The notes under the pieces are model-generated. The model made no database searches. It had not been told where the DNA came from and was given only the letters and a program-made list of their open reading frames with translations. From Planctomycetaceae bacterium (lineage in GTDB: Bacteria > Planctomycetota > Planctomycetia > Planctomycetales > Planctomycetaceae), in assembly GCA_015485495.1 (NCBI GenBank), contig WFTL01000173.1, forward strand, positions 1 through 49,117: a stretch of DNA of 49,117 nt. Direction: 5' to 3'. How positions within the stretch are numbered: position 1 is the first letter of the stretch; the number at the start of each line of letters is the position of its first letter. Both the position numbers and the translations under genes were made by a program. Below, piece after piece: positions 23,954-31,854 of the stretch.

Positions 23954-26740
23954 ATGCAGTTACGACCGGAAATTCCGCCAGCCGTGATGAAACTGCTGAT
24001 TTCGGCTGCTGCGCTGATTCTTCTGCAGCCGGGTGAAGGGATTCGCGCGGAATCGGTTCCGGAAACGGTGGTGGATATCCGTGTGGAAGGCAATGAAACG
24101 ATTGCGTCTTCGGCCATTCTGCAGAAGATCGGCATCCAGCCGGGGCGGCGCGTGACGGCAGAAATGATCCGTGAAGACAAGCGGGAGCTGCTGCGTACCC
24201 GCTGGTTTTCACAGGTCGACAGCCGCATCGACGATACGGAGGACGGTCCCGTCCTGGTGTTCCATGTGCGGGAACGGCCGATCGTTCGAAAAGTGGAATT
24301 CCGCGGCAACCGAAAGATCAAAGACAAGGTTCTGCGGGGCTGGACCGGACTGGACGTCGGCAGCCCGTTCGATCATCTGGCCAATCGGGAAGCCGTTCAT
24401 CGGATCGAACAGGAATACCGCGACAAGGGGTATTTCCACGTTCAGGTGAAGCTGGTGCGGGGGGGGGAACCGGGCGACCGGGACGTGATTTTCGAGATCC
24501 ATGAAGGTCCGATCGTGCGGGTCACACGGCGGGACTTCAAAGGCGTCGAACAGGTCTGGGACAGGCGTCTGAAAACGAAACTCGTGACAAAAGCGGCTCT
24601 GTTCGGCCTGTTTCGCGGCATCTACCGTCCGGAAACGCTGGCCCAGGACGAAGCAGCGCTGATCAGCTACTACCGCAGCCTGGGATACTTCGATGCGACG
24701 GTGAAGGCGGAGGAATTCTTTTCTTCCGACGGATCTGCAGTGCGTGTCGTGTACACCGTGCACGAAGGAGTGCGTTACCGCGTGGGGCGTATCACGCTGG
24801 AAGGCAATGATCTGTTTTCTGCGGAAGAACTGCGGAAAGATGCGCGTGTTCAGGAAGGGTCCTGGTTCAGTTCGGCCGATCTGACGAAGGACGTACGCAA
24901 AATGCTGGAACCGTACTGGGACCGCGGGCACACCTACGCGAAGATCGTCCCGGAACCGCTGTTCACCGAAGAACCGGGGATCGTCAATCTGAAGTTTCTG
25001 ATCGATGAAGACCGGCCGCGCTACATACGCTTTGTCGTTCCGCAGATTGCAGGCGACAGTCCCTACACCCAGGAATCCGTCATTCTGGACCGGCTGCAGC
25101 TGCGTCCCGGCGATCTGGCTGATCCCCGGCTGATCAATCGGGCTCGCAGCCGGATCAACGGAGGCGGCCTGTTTTCGGGAGTCCAGGTCACGGCCACGCC
25201 GGTCGATCCGGAAACGTCGATGTTCACAGCGGGAATCATGAATGGAGACGACCGGATCTTTCGAGGTCAGCAGTCTGCCCGCCGACAGCCGGATGCCGGA
25301 TGGTCGGACGCGTTTTCGTCGGCAGATCAGGCCGTGCGCCGGACACTGGGCGGTCATTCGGTGTTCCATCGCCGGACATCGGATTCCGACCGCCGGACCT
25401 TCACGGAATCTTCGTCCGTTCCAGCGTTCCGCCGGCCGAGCCGATCTTCAGAGCAGTCTCAGGACCGGTCTGACAGGCGGATGTCCGGGTTTCTGTATCG
25501 GACAGCCGATCCGGAAGTGCTGCGGCGTCCGTGGGGCGAACCACTGATGGTGCGGATGTCCCTTCGACCGGAGATTCCTGTGGTGCGGGCCCAGAATCCT
25601 GGAGATTTCATGCGTTCCAACCCGGTTCTGCAGGGATCTCCCTACACGAATGATCTGCAGGCCGTTCCACCAGGATGGGTGGATGTGGACGCCATCGCCA
25701 CGGAAGGACGCACGGGCCGTCTGATGTTCGGTGCCGGTGTCAACAGCAACAATGGGGTCAACGGATCCTTCATCTGGGAAGAAAACAATTTCGACCTGTT
25801 CAATCCTCCACGAACATTCGCGGACGTCATCAACGGCCGCGCTTTTCGCGGTCGCGGACAGCGATTTCGGCTGGAAGCGGTTCCCGGCATCGTCGTCAGT
25901 CGATATGCCGTGAACTGGATTGATCAGTATTTCATGCACACGGACAATTCCCTGAGCCTCAGCGGGTTTCTGTACAACCGCTTTTTCGATGCCTGGGATG
26001 AGGAACGGGGAGGCGGCCGTGTGGGCATCGGCAGGCAGCTGAATCCCACGGATTCGGTCAGCGCCACGATTCGGCTGGAAGAGGTCGTTATTTCGAATCC
26101 GCGGGCTCCGGTTCCCGGTGTGCTCGCACAGGTGGTGGGAAGCAATTTTCTGTCCACGGTACGTCTGTCCGCCCAGAACGATACCCGGGATGCCGTGATT
26201 CTGCCGTCGGACGGACACTATCTGGAAGGTGGGTTCGAACAGGCGTTCGGGGACTTCACCTTTTCGCGGCTCGATCTTCAGGGGCGCCAGTACTTCACTC
26301 TGTACCGCCGGCCGGATGACAGCGGCCGACAGGTGCTCATGCTGTCGACGAATCTGGGGTTCGCCACAGCAGACACGCCGGTGTTCGAACGGTATTTCGC
26401 CGGTGGATTCCAGTCGTTTCGAGGATTCGCCTATCGCGGAGTCAGCCCGCGGGTGGGAGCTGTGGAAATCGGCGGCACGTTTCAGGCCCTGGCATCGATC
26501 GAATACCGCGTTCCGGTGACTGCGGACGATATGGTCCAGATCGTCACGTTCGCTGATCTGGGAACGGTGGACAACCGGGTTTCCTTCGATCAGTTCCGGG
26601 CCACCGTGGGGCTGGGGCTGCGGGTGACCATTCCGGCCATGGGGCAGGTGCCGCTGGCGTTCGATTTCGGGTTTCCCGTGGCCAGCGAAGTGTTTGACGA
26701 CGAGCGGATCTTCAGTTTCTACGTGGGCATCCTGAACTGA
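23954..26740 (+). CDS. bamA: Outer-membrane assembly factor BamA (Omp85), 928 aa
   Basis: The core of the machine that folds beta-barrel proteins into the outer membrane. After a signal peptide (about 1-32, with the alternative start ATG 23987 giving MKLLISAAALILLQP) come five POTRA-like repeats at about 37-108, 110-186, 187-275, 276-357 and 358-420. Each has the typical beta-strand, helix, GYF/GLFSxVxV pattern. The beta barrel begins near 585 (GRLMFGAGVNSNNG) and contains FRGFAY near 822, the conserved L6 RGF motif. Between POTRA5 and the barrel is a 150-residue linker whose first part (434-510) is rich in Ser, Arg, Asp and Gln and looks disordered, which is unusual for BamA. The chain ends FSFYVGILN, close to the usual beta signal but without a terminal aromatic residue. 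Confidence 0.92.
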   Translation: MQLRPEIPPAVMKLLISAAALILLQPGEGIRAESVPETVVDIRVEGNETIASSAILQKIGIQPGRRVTAEMIREDKRELLRTRWFSQVDSRIDDTEDGPVLVFHVRERPIVRKVEFRGNRKIKDKVLRGWTGLDVGSPFDHLANREAVHRIEQEYRDKGYFHVQVKLVRGGEPGDRDVIFEIHEGPIVRVTRRDFKGVEQVWDRRLKTKLVTKAALFGLFRGIYRPETLAQDEAALISYYRSLGYFDATVKAEEFFSSDGSAVRVVYTVHEGVRYRVGRITLEGNDLFSAEELRKDARVQEGSWFSSADLTKDVRKMLEPYWDRGHTYAKIVPEPLFTEEPGIVNLKFLIDEDRPRYIRFVVPQIAGDSPYTQESVILDRLQLRPGDLADPRLINRARSRINGGGLFSGVQVTATPVDPETSMFTAGIMNGDDRIFRGQQSARRQPDAGWSDAFSSADQAVRRTLGGHSVFHRRTSDSDRRTFTESSSVPAFRRPSRSSEQSQDRSDRRMSGFLYRTADPEVLRRPWGEPLMVRMSLRPEIPVVRAQNPGDFMRSNPVLQGSPYTNDLQAVPPGWVDVDAIATEGRTGRLMFGAGVNSNNGVNGSFIWEENNFDLFNPPRTFADVINGRAFRGRGQRFRLEAVPGIVVSRYAVNWIDQYFMHTDNSLSLSGFLYNRFFDAWDEERGGGRVGIGRQLNPTDSVSATIRLEEVVISNPRAPVPGVLAQVVGSNFLSTVRLSAQNDTRDAVILPSDGHYLEGGFEQAFGDFTFSRLDLQGRQYFTLYRRPDDSGRQVLMLSTNLGFATADTPVFERYFAGGFQSFRGFAYRGVSPRVGAVEIGGTFQALASIEYRVPVTADDMVQIVTFADLGTVDNRVSFDQFRATVGLGLRVTIPAMGQVPLAFDFGFPVASEVFDDERIFSFYVGILN

Positions 26741-26778
26741 TCCGTCGGACGCCGCCTGTTCTGTGTCTGCCGCGACGC

Positions 26779-26784
26779 TAAACT
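26779..26784 (+). promoter_or_regulatory. TAAACT -10-like element immediately before the DUF447 gene
   Basis: TAAACT ends six bases before the ATG at 26791. If it is a working -10, transcription would start at or next to the start codon and the mRNA would be leaderless. No Shine-Dalgarno sequence is visible before this ATG, which agrees. No good -35 is seen. Confidence 0.3.
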
Positions 26785-26790
26785 GCACGC

Positions 26791-27363
26791 ATGATCGTGG
26801 AAGGCATTGTGACCAGCCTGGACACTCAGGCGCGGCTGAACGTGGCTCCGATGGGAGCCGTTGTGGAAGGTGATTTCGAATCGCTTTGCCTGCGGCCGTT
26901 TCAGTCGTCAGGAACATTCCGCAATCTCATGGAAACGCGGTGCGGCGTTTTTCATGTCGTGGACACGGTTGACCTGCTTGCCCGGACGGCCATCGGCCGG
27001 CAGGACCCGCTGCCTCCGACACGCTGCGCCACCACCGTGTCGGGCCGCATTCTGGAAAACTGCTGCCGCTGGTTCGAATTTCGGATCCATGACTGCGATC
27101 TGACGGATGAACGTGCCACCATGCCGGCTCAGATCGTCGCCCGCGGCAGTGTCCGGCCGTTCCTGGGATTCAATCGGGCTCGCCATGCCGTACTGGAAGC
27201 GGCCATCCTGGCCACTCGGGTCCACCTGCTGCCGGAAGCGCAGTGGCGCTACCGGATGGCTTTTCTGAAACCGGCTGTGGAAAAGACGGGCGGACCGGCC
27301 GAGAAGGAGGCATTTGCGCTGCTGGAAAACCACATGACTGCATTCGGTCAGAAGTCTCCATGA
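26791..27363 (+). CDS. DUF447-family protein linked to tetrahydromethanopterin synthesis, 190 aa
   Basis: A soluble protein with the DUF447 layout: IVEGIVTSLD at the start, GDFESLCLRPFQSSGTFRNL, and an internal FEFRIHDCD segment with several conserved Cys/His residues. DUF447 proteins share a flavin-reductase-like split barrel and recur beside genes of the tetrahydromethanopterin (H4MPT)-dependent C1 pathway in methylotrophs, planctomycetes and archaea. The exact reaction is not settled. The stop overlaps the next start (ATGA, 27360-27363), and that gene is beta-RFAP synthase, which fixes the pathway context. Confidence 0.85.
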   Translation: MIVEGIVTSLDTQARLNVAPMGAVVEGDFESLCLRPFQSSGTFRNLMETRCGVFHVVDTVDLLARTAIGRQDPLPPTRCATTVSGRILENCCRWFEFRIHDCDLTDERATMPAQIVARGSVRPFLGFNRARHAVLEAAILATRVHLLPEAQWRYRMAFLKPAVEKTGGPAEKEAFALLENHMTAFGQKSP

Positions 27364-28346
27364 ACGGTATCGAGGCTGTCACCGGTTCCCGGCTGCATTT
27401 CGGCCTGATCTGTGCGCCTCCGGGAACTCCCATGCGTTTCGGAGGAATCGGCATGATGATTCGTCGGCCGGGCTGGCGGCTTCACGTGACCGGTGCCGAG
27501 CGACACGAATGTCAGGCGGCATCGCCGGAAGTCTGCCACCGTGTTCATCGGCTTCTGCAGCAGATCCATCTGCCGCGGGACCGGACGGGCGGATTTCACG
27601 TGTCCATTCACGAGGACATTCCGCTGCATCAGGGACTGGGATCCGGGACGCAGCTGGCACTGGCGGTGGCGGCCGCCGTCACCATCGCCGCCGGTGGATG
27701 CCGACCGGATTCGTCCTGGGACATGGCACGAAGCCTGCAGCGGGGGCGGCGTTCGGCCGTGGGCATTGCCGGATTCGACCGGGGCGGGTGGATTGTGGAT
27801 TTCGGATGCCCATCGACCGCCCACCGACGAACGCAGCGTTATGACGTTCCGGAAAGCTGGCGCATCGTTCTGGTAAGACCCCGCGGAATGTCGGGACTGT
27901 CGGGAAATGATGAGGAATCCGTTTTTCGGCGGCAGAATCCGATGTCTGTGGAGACCGTGCGGCGGCAGTCGCATCTCATTGAGGATGTCATCGTCCCGGC
28001 TCTGCAGGCGGCGGATTTCGATACGTTCAGTCGAGGGCTCCACGAGTACGGTCTGGCGGTCGGCCGCTTCTTTGCTCCTCTTCAGGGAGGCCTGTTTTCC
28101 AGTGAAGTGATTCGCCGGCTGGCTGAAGCCCGGGAGACCCGTGACCTGCCGATTGTTCAGTCCTCCTGGGGGCCCGTGGCGGCCATCATGGCGCGTTCGG
28201 AATCTCACGCCGAAGACGTGTGTCGGCGGGTGCGGCAGTCGGAAGCCGGTGATCGGGTGGACTGTCAGACAGCAATGCCGCTGAATGCCGGCGCCGTTTT
28301 CCGCAGTGCGGCTCCGGAACATCCCGATCATGTGGCCCGCGGATAG
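27360..28346 (+). CDS. Beta-ribofuranosylaminobenzene 5'-phosphate synthase (beta-RFAP synthase), 328 aa
   Basis: A GHMP-kinase-like enzyme that joins PRPP and 4-aminobenzoate (or hydroxybenzoate) with loss of CO2, the first committed step of H4MPT synthesis. Recognised segments are RLHFGL, RFGGIGMMIRRPG, the glycine-rich PLHQGLGSGTQLALAV, GRRSAVGIAGFDRGGWIVD and PIVQSSWGPVAAIM. The ATG at 27360 overlaps the DUF447 stop. The 3' end overlaps the convergent glycosyltransferase gene by 19 bases. The other H4MPT genes (fae, mtdB, mch, fhc) are not in the window. Confidence 0.93.
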   Translation: MNGIEAVTGSRLHFGLICAPPGTPMRFGGIGMMIRRPGWRLHVTGAERHECQAASPEVCHRVHRLLQQIHLPRDRTGGFHVSIHEDIPLHQGLGSGTQLALAVAAAVTIAAGGCRPDSSWDMARSLQRGRRSAVGIAGFDRGGWIVDFGCPSTAHRRTQRYDVPESWRIVLVRPRGMSGLSGNDEESVFRRQNPMSVETVRRQSHLIEDVIVPALQAADFDTFSRGLHEYGLAVGRFFAPLQGGLFSSEVIRRLAEARETRDLPIVQSSWGPVAAIMARSESHAEDVCRRVRQSEAGDRVDCQTAMPLNAGAVFRSAAPEHPDHVARG

Positions 28347-29008
28347 TGGCGCGCCAGACGCTGCGGAGACACGCCCAGATGCACGGCCGCCAGGAGACTC
28401 CAGTTGCGCAGCGTCTGGCGGACGGCCCCCTGACGGACCCACCTGCGGGCGGACACGGTCAGAGGCCGGTCGATGCAGACGAGTGTGCCGCGACGATTCA
28501 GTTGTTTGGCCAGGTAGAGATCTTCCATGATGTCCAGCAGCGGGAACCCTCCGATCGAATGAAACACGCGGCGGCGGGTGAAAATGGCCTGGTCGCCATA
28601 CGGCCATCGCAGCATGCGGGCCCGCAGAAGATTTCCGAATTCGATCCAGCGAAACACGCGGGCGGGGTGGTCGATGCGCTGTCGAAAAAATCCACCGACG
28701 GCCGCGGGACACTGCTGCAGCGAACGGACGACCACGGGCACGGCATCAGCCGGCAGCCGGCAGTCGGCATGCAGGAACAGAAACACATCTCCGGTCGCCG
28801 CGTCAGCGCCGGCATTCTGCTGAACGGCGCGTCCCGGTGCAGACCGCACCAGACGGGCTCCGGCCGCCACAGCAAGGTCGGCTGTTCCGTCGGTGCTGCC
28901 GCCGTCGGCCACGAGAACCTCATCGGCACCGGCCCGCAGAGCACTTTCCACGGCGGCTCCGACGCACGAGTGTTCGTTGAGAGTCGGAATGATGACGGAC
29001 GTTTTCAT
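28328..29008 (-). CDS. Family 2 glycosyltransferase, TIGR04283-like, 226 aa
   Basis: A GT-A fold enzyme: VIIPTLNEH at the start, VLVADGGSTDGT, a PGRAVQQNAG segment and LFLHADCRLP with the DxD-like metal site. The length and the end part (GGFPLLDIMEDLYLAKQLNRRG) agree with the TIGR04283 group of short glycosyltransferases, one of the rSAM/selenodomain-associated families. ATG 29008 removes a poor upstream extension. It is 60 bp downstream of glnD on the same strand and could be the last gene of that unit. No TM helix. The acceptor is unknown. Confidence 0.88.
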   Translation of the reverse strand: MKTSVIIPTLNEHSCVGAAVESALRAGADEVLVADGGSTDGTADLAVAAGARLVRSAPGRAVQQNAGADAATGDVFLFLHADCRLPADAVPVVVRSLQQCPAAVGGFFRQRIDHPARVFRWIEFGNLLRARMLRWPYGDQAIFTRRRVFHSIGGFPLLDIMEDLYLAKQLNRRGTLVCIDRPLTVSARRWVRQGAVRQTLRNWSLLAAVHLGVSPQRLARHYPRAT

Positions 29009-29068
29009 GATCGTCCTGAAACGCCGACGGACGCGATTCTGCCGCACACATCCGGACACGAATCGCGT

Positions 29069-31771
29069 CTATTCGGAACTGAGAGTGTCGATTCCGTTCA
29101 GCAGATCCTGAGTGATCCGTTTCAGCCGCACCGGGTCGGTCACTTTCCGTCCGCTGCGGTCGGTGACATAGAACACGTCGACCACCTGATCGATGTTCGT
29201 GGCGATTCGGGCCAGGCGGACGGACAACTGATGCTGGTAGAGAGTTTCCGCCAGAGTGTACAGCAGTCCGGGCGTGTCCATGGCGAACACATCGATCACG
29301 GTGTGCTGTTCGGAACAGTCGTTGTCGATGCTCACTTTGGGATCGACGGCTACCAGAGTCTGATCACGTCCTGCAGCCTGAAACAGGCTGCTGCGGCGAA
29401 AGATGCTGTCCACCGTCCGCTGTCCGATGAGAACTTCCCGAACGGCCTGCGTCACGTGGTCCATCCGGTGTCGCGGGACTTCGCCCGTGAAGTCATTGTC
29501 CGTGACGACGAATCCGGCCACGATGCGGCCGCTGGCAGCACTGCAGGACACCGCAGTATGAATGTTGTTCCTCAGACCGCTCAGAATGCCCGTTACTTTG
29601 TGGAAAAAACCGTCTTCGTACATGGGCGCGGCAATGACTCGATAGCGCACCGTGTCCGATTCTTCATCGTATGACGATCGAAAGACGATTTCGTCGTCCT
29701 CCAGTTTTCTCAGAATGTCCAGATCGCGGGCGATCTGCTGCGGGTCTTCGGTCATCAGATAGAAGGCCGGCAGAGCATCGAGCTGTTCGTCGATCCATGC
29801 CGGCAGGTGCTCGGCCGGCGCGTCATCCGGATTCTGATCACGACCCGAGCGCTGGTGTTCCGGAACAATGGCTTCGTGCACGTGTTCGCGGATGATCTGA
29901 ATTCGTTCCCGTTCCAGATGGTTCGACGGGCGACCGCTGATGATCTGCATCGTGCGGTCGTACAGGTCGGCCAGCAGGTCGGCTTTCCAGTCGGTCCACA
30001 CGCCCGGACCGACGGCTTTGATATCGGCCACGCACAGAACATACAGCATACGGAGCCGTTCGGGGGATCCGACCATGCGGGCGAATTCATTGATCAGGGC
30101 GGCGTCCGTGTAGTCTCGGCGCAGAGCCAGATCCGGCATGAACAGGTGCTGCCGAACCAGAAAGGCCATCATCTGTTTCTTGTTTTCGGCCATCTGCAGC
30201 CGGCGGCCGACTTCTTCGCACAGAGCTTCTCCGATGACCGAATGGTCTCCCTCACGCCCCTTGCCGATGTCGTGCATCAGCAGAGACAGATGGAGGGTGG
30301 CTTTGTGCCGGACACTGCGGTACGCCGACCCGACGGATGAATCGTCATGTTCCAGAGCGACCACTTCATCGATCGTTTTCAGCGTGTGTTCGTCCACGGT
30401 GTAGCTGTGATACTGATTGAACTGCATCAGACAGCGGATTTCCTGGAATGGCGGAATGAGCCATTCCAGGACGCCCGTTTCGTGAAGCTGCCGCAGAACG
30501 GCCGGAAGTCCCGGCCCGGACCGCAGAATGCGGCGAAACTGGCTGCAGTGCCGCCGTTCCGGTTCGTCCGGAAAGGAATCGACCAGTCGGGAAATGGCCA
30601 GACGCAGGTCGGATGACAGCGACACGCCTCGTTCGGCCGCCTGGACGAACACGTCGAGAACACCGGTCGGGTTCCTTTTGAGACTCTTCAGCCCTTCCTC
30701 CGTGATGTTGATGACGCCGCTGTGAAGCGGCAGGCCCGGCAGGCCCGATCCCGGCAGCAGGGCCGTGCGCAGGCGGGTGAGCAGACCGGTGGTCCGCTGA
30801 GTCTCGGAGATGCGCCGCGAAATTTCCGCGACCGGCGCGGTATGCTGAAAATACTTCTGCATGGCGGCCGATGCCGCGGCCCGCAGGTCGGTCGCCTGAG
30901 GATCGCGTTCCCGGACCATATCGAGCTGGATTTCCCGGGTGAGCACATCCTGTTTCATTCCGGTGCGGCAGTGAAGGTCCAGACGGATTCCCGTCAGGAA
31001 TTCATCGGCCATCTGCAGGGCCGCCAGTTCCTGAGTCCGCAGAGTTTCATACTGCAGCAGGGTGGCCGGATCGGCGTCGTCGTATCGGGCATAGGCGATC
31101 CAGCGGAGCAGGTGCAGGTCGCGCAGTCCGCCCGGCGACTTCTTCACATCCGGTTCAAGCTGATTGACCGAATCCCCGCGGGCCGACCATTCTTCACGCC
31201 GGGCCACCACGCAGCGGGCGACGAAATGTTCGCTGCGATCCCGAAACACGCGCCGATCCAGCCGGTCCCGCAGATCTTCCAGAAGCCGTTCGTCACCGAT
31301 CAGTCGTCTCATGTCGATCAGCGATGTGGCGAACTGAATGTCGTCCGATGCGAACCGAATGACGTCGGCCGGTGTGCGGATGCTGTGTCCCAGTTCCATT
31401 CCGGTATCCCAGCAGTCGCGTACGAAGTCATTCAGTGCAGCAGCCAGCCCGGAACTGCGGCTGTCTGTAATGAGCAGCAGATCGACGTCGGAAAACGGAG
31501 CCGGCCGCCGCCGGCCGTTGCCGCCGACACAGGCCACCAGAAACCGCGATGCATGTTCGTCGATTCCGTGTTCTTCCAGCCGCTGTCGGACCATGGCCTG
31601 CAGAAGCGCATCGAGCCCGTCCGACAGCCATTCGCAGATTTCGGTGGGTCGGCAGCCGCTTTTCAGCCGGTCCGCCACGTCGGCACGCAGCCGGGCCAGG
31701 TGACGGCGGCGATCGCTGCTGCAGGTGACATCGAAGGACAGGGCAGTGTGATTCACGAAATCGCCTGACAT
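29069..31771 (-). CDS. glnD: PII uridylyltransferase / uridylyl-removing enzyme GlnD, 900 aa
   Basis: The nitrogen-status sensor that modifies PII proteins. The order is nucleotidyltransferase domain (GGNGRRRPAPFSDVDLLL at about 83-100, with S94, D95 and D97), GlnE-like helical linker with SPGGLRDLH, an HD domain (DEHTLKTIDEV, LLMHDIGKGREGDHS, about 455-610) for UMP removal, and two C-terminal ACT domains (about 700-900; MDTPGLLYTLAETL in the last one) that sense glutamine. Length is standard. The first motif departs from the usual GGYGRxELxPxSDxD by an Arg-Pro stretch, but the acidic residues remain. It lies 83 bp downstream of ileS. A nitrogen-control gene in a window with a nitrate reductase is suggestive, but no direct link is shown. 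Confidence 0.93.
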   Translation of the reverse strand: MSGDFVNHTALSFDVTCSSDRRRHLARLRADVADRLKSGCRPTEICEWLSDGLDALLQAMVRQRLEEHGIDEHASRFLVACVGGNGRRRPAPFSDVDLLLITDSRSSGLAAALNDFVRDCWDTGMELGHSIRTPADVIRFASDDIQFATSLIDMRRLIGDERLLEDLRDRLDRRVFRDRSEHFVARCVVARREEWSARGDSVNQLEPDVKKSPGGLRDLHLLRWIAYARYDDADPATLLQYETLRTQELAALQMADEFLTGIRLDLHCRTGMKQDVLTREIQLDMVRERDPQATDLRAAASAAMQKYFQHTAPVAEISRRISETQRTTGLLTRLRTALLPGSGLPGLPLHSGVINITEEGLKSLKRNPTGVLDVFVQAAERGVSLSSDLRLAISRLVDSFPDEPERRHCSQFRRILRSGPGLPAVLRQLHETGVLEWLIPPFQEIRCLMQFNQYHSYTVDEHTLKTIDEVVALEHDDSSVGSAYRSVRHKATLHLSLLMHDIGKGREGDHSVIGEALCEEVGRRLQMAENKKQMMAFLVRQHLFMPDLALRRDYTDAALINEFARMVGSPERLRMLYVLCVADIKAVGPGVWTDWKADLLADLYDRTMQIISGRPSNHLERERIQIIREHVHEAIVPEHQRSGRDQNPDDAPAEHLPAWIDEQLDALPAFYLMTEDPQQIARDLDILRKLEDDEIVFRSSYDEESDTVRYRVIAAPMYEDGFFHKVTGILSGLRNNIHTAVSCSAASGRIVAGFVVTDNDFTGEVPRHRMDHVTQAVREVLIGQRTVDSIFRRSSLFQAAGRDQTLVAVDPKVSIDNDCSEQHTVIDVFAMDTPGLLYTLAETLYQHQLSVRLARIATNIDQVVDVFYVTDRSGRKVTDPVRLKRITQDLLNGIDTLSSE

Positions 31772-31854
31772 CGGAAGACCAGTGGACCGAACATCACCTC
31801 AGACGGGCAGACAACCCCGGGCACGCGCGGTCCGCGGAGATCCGGGAGATCAGA

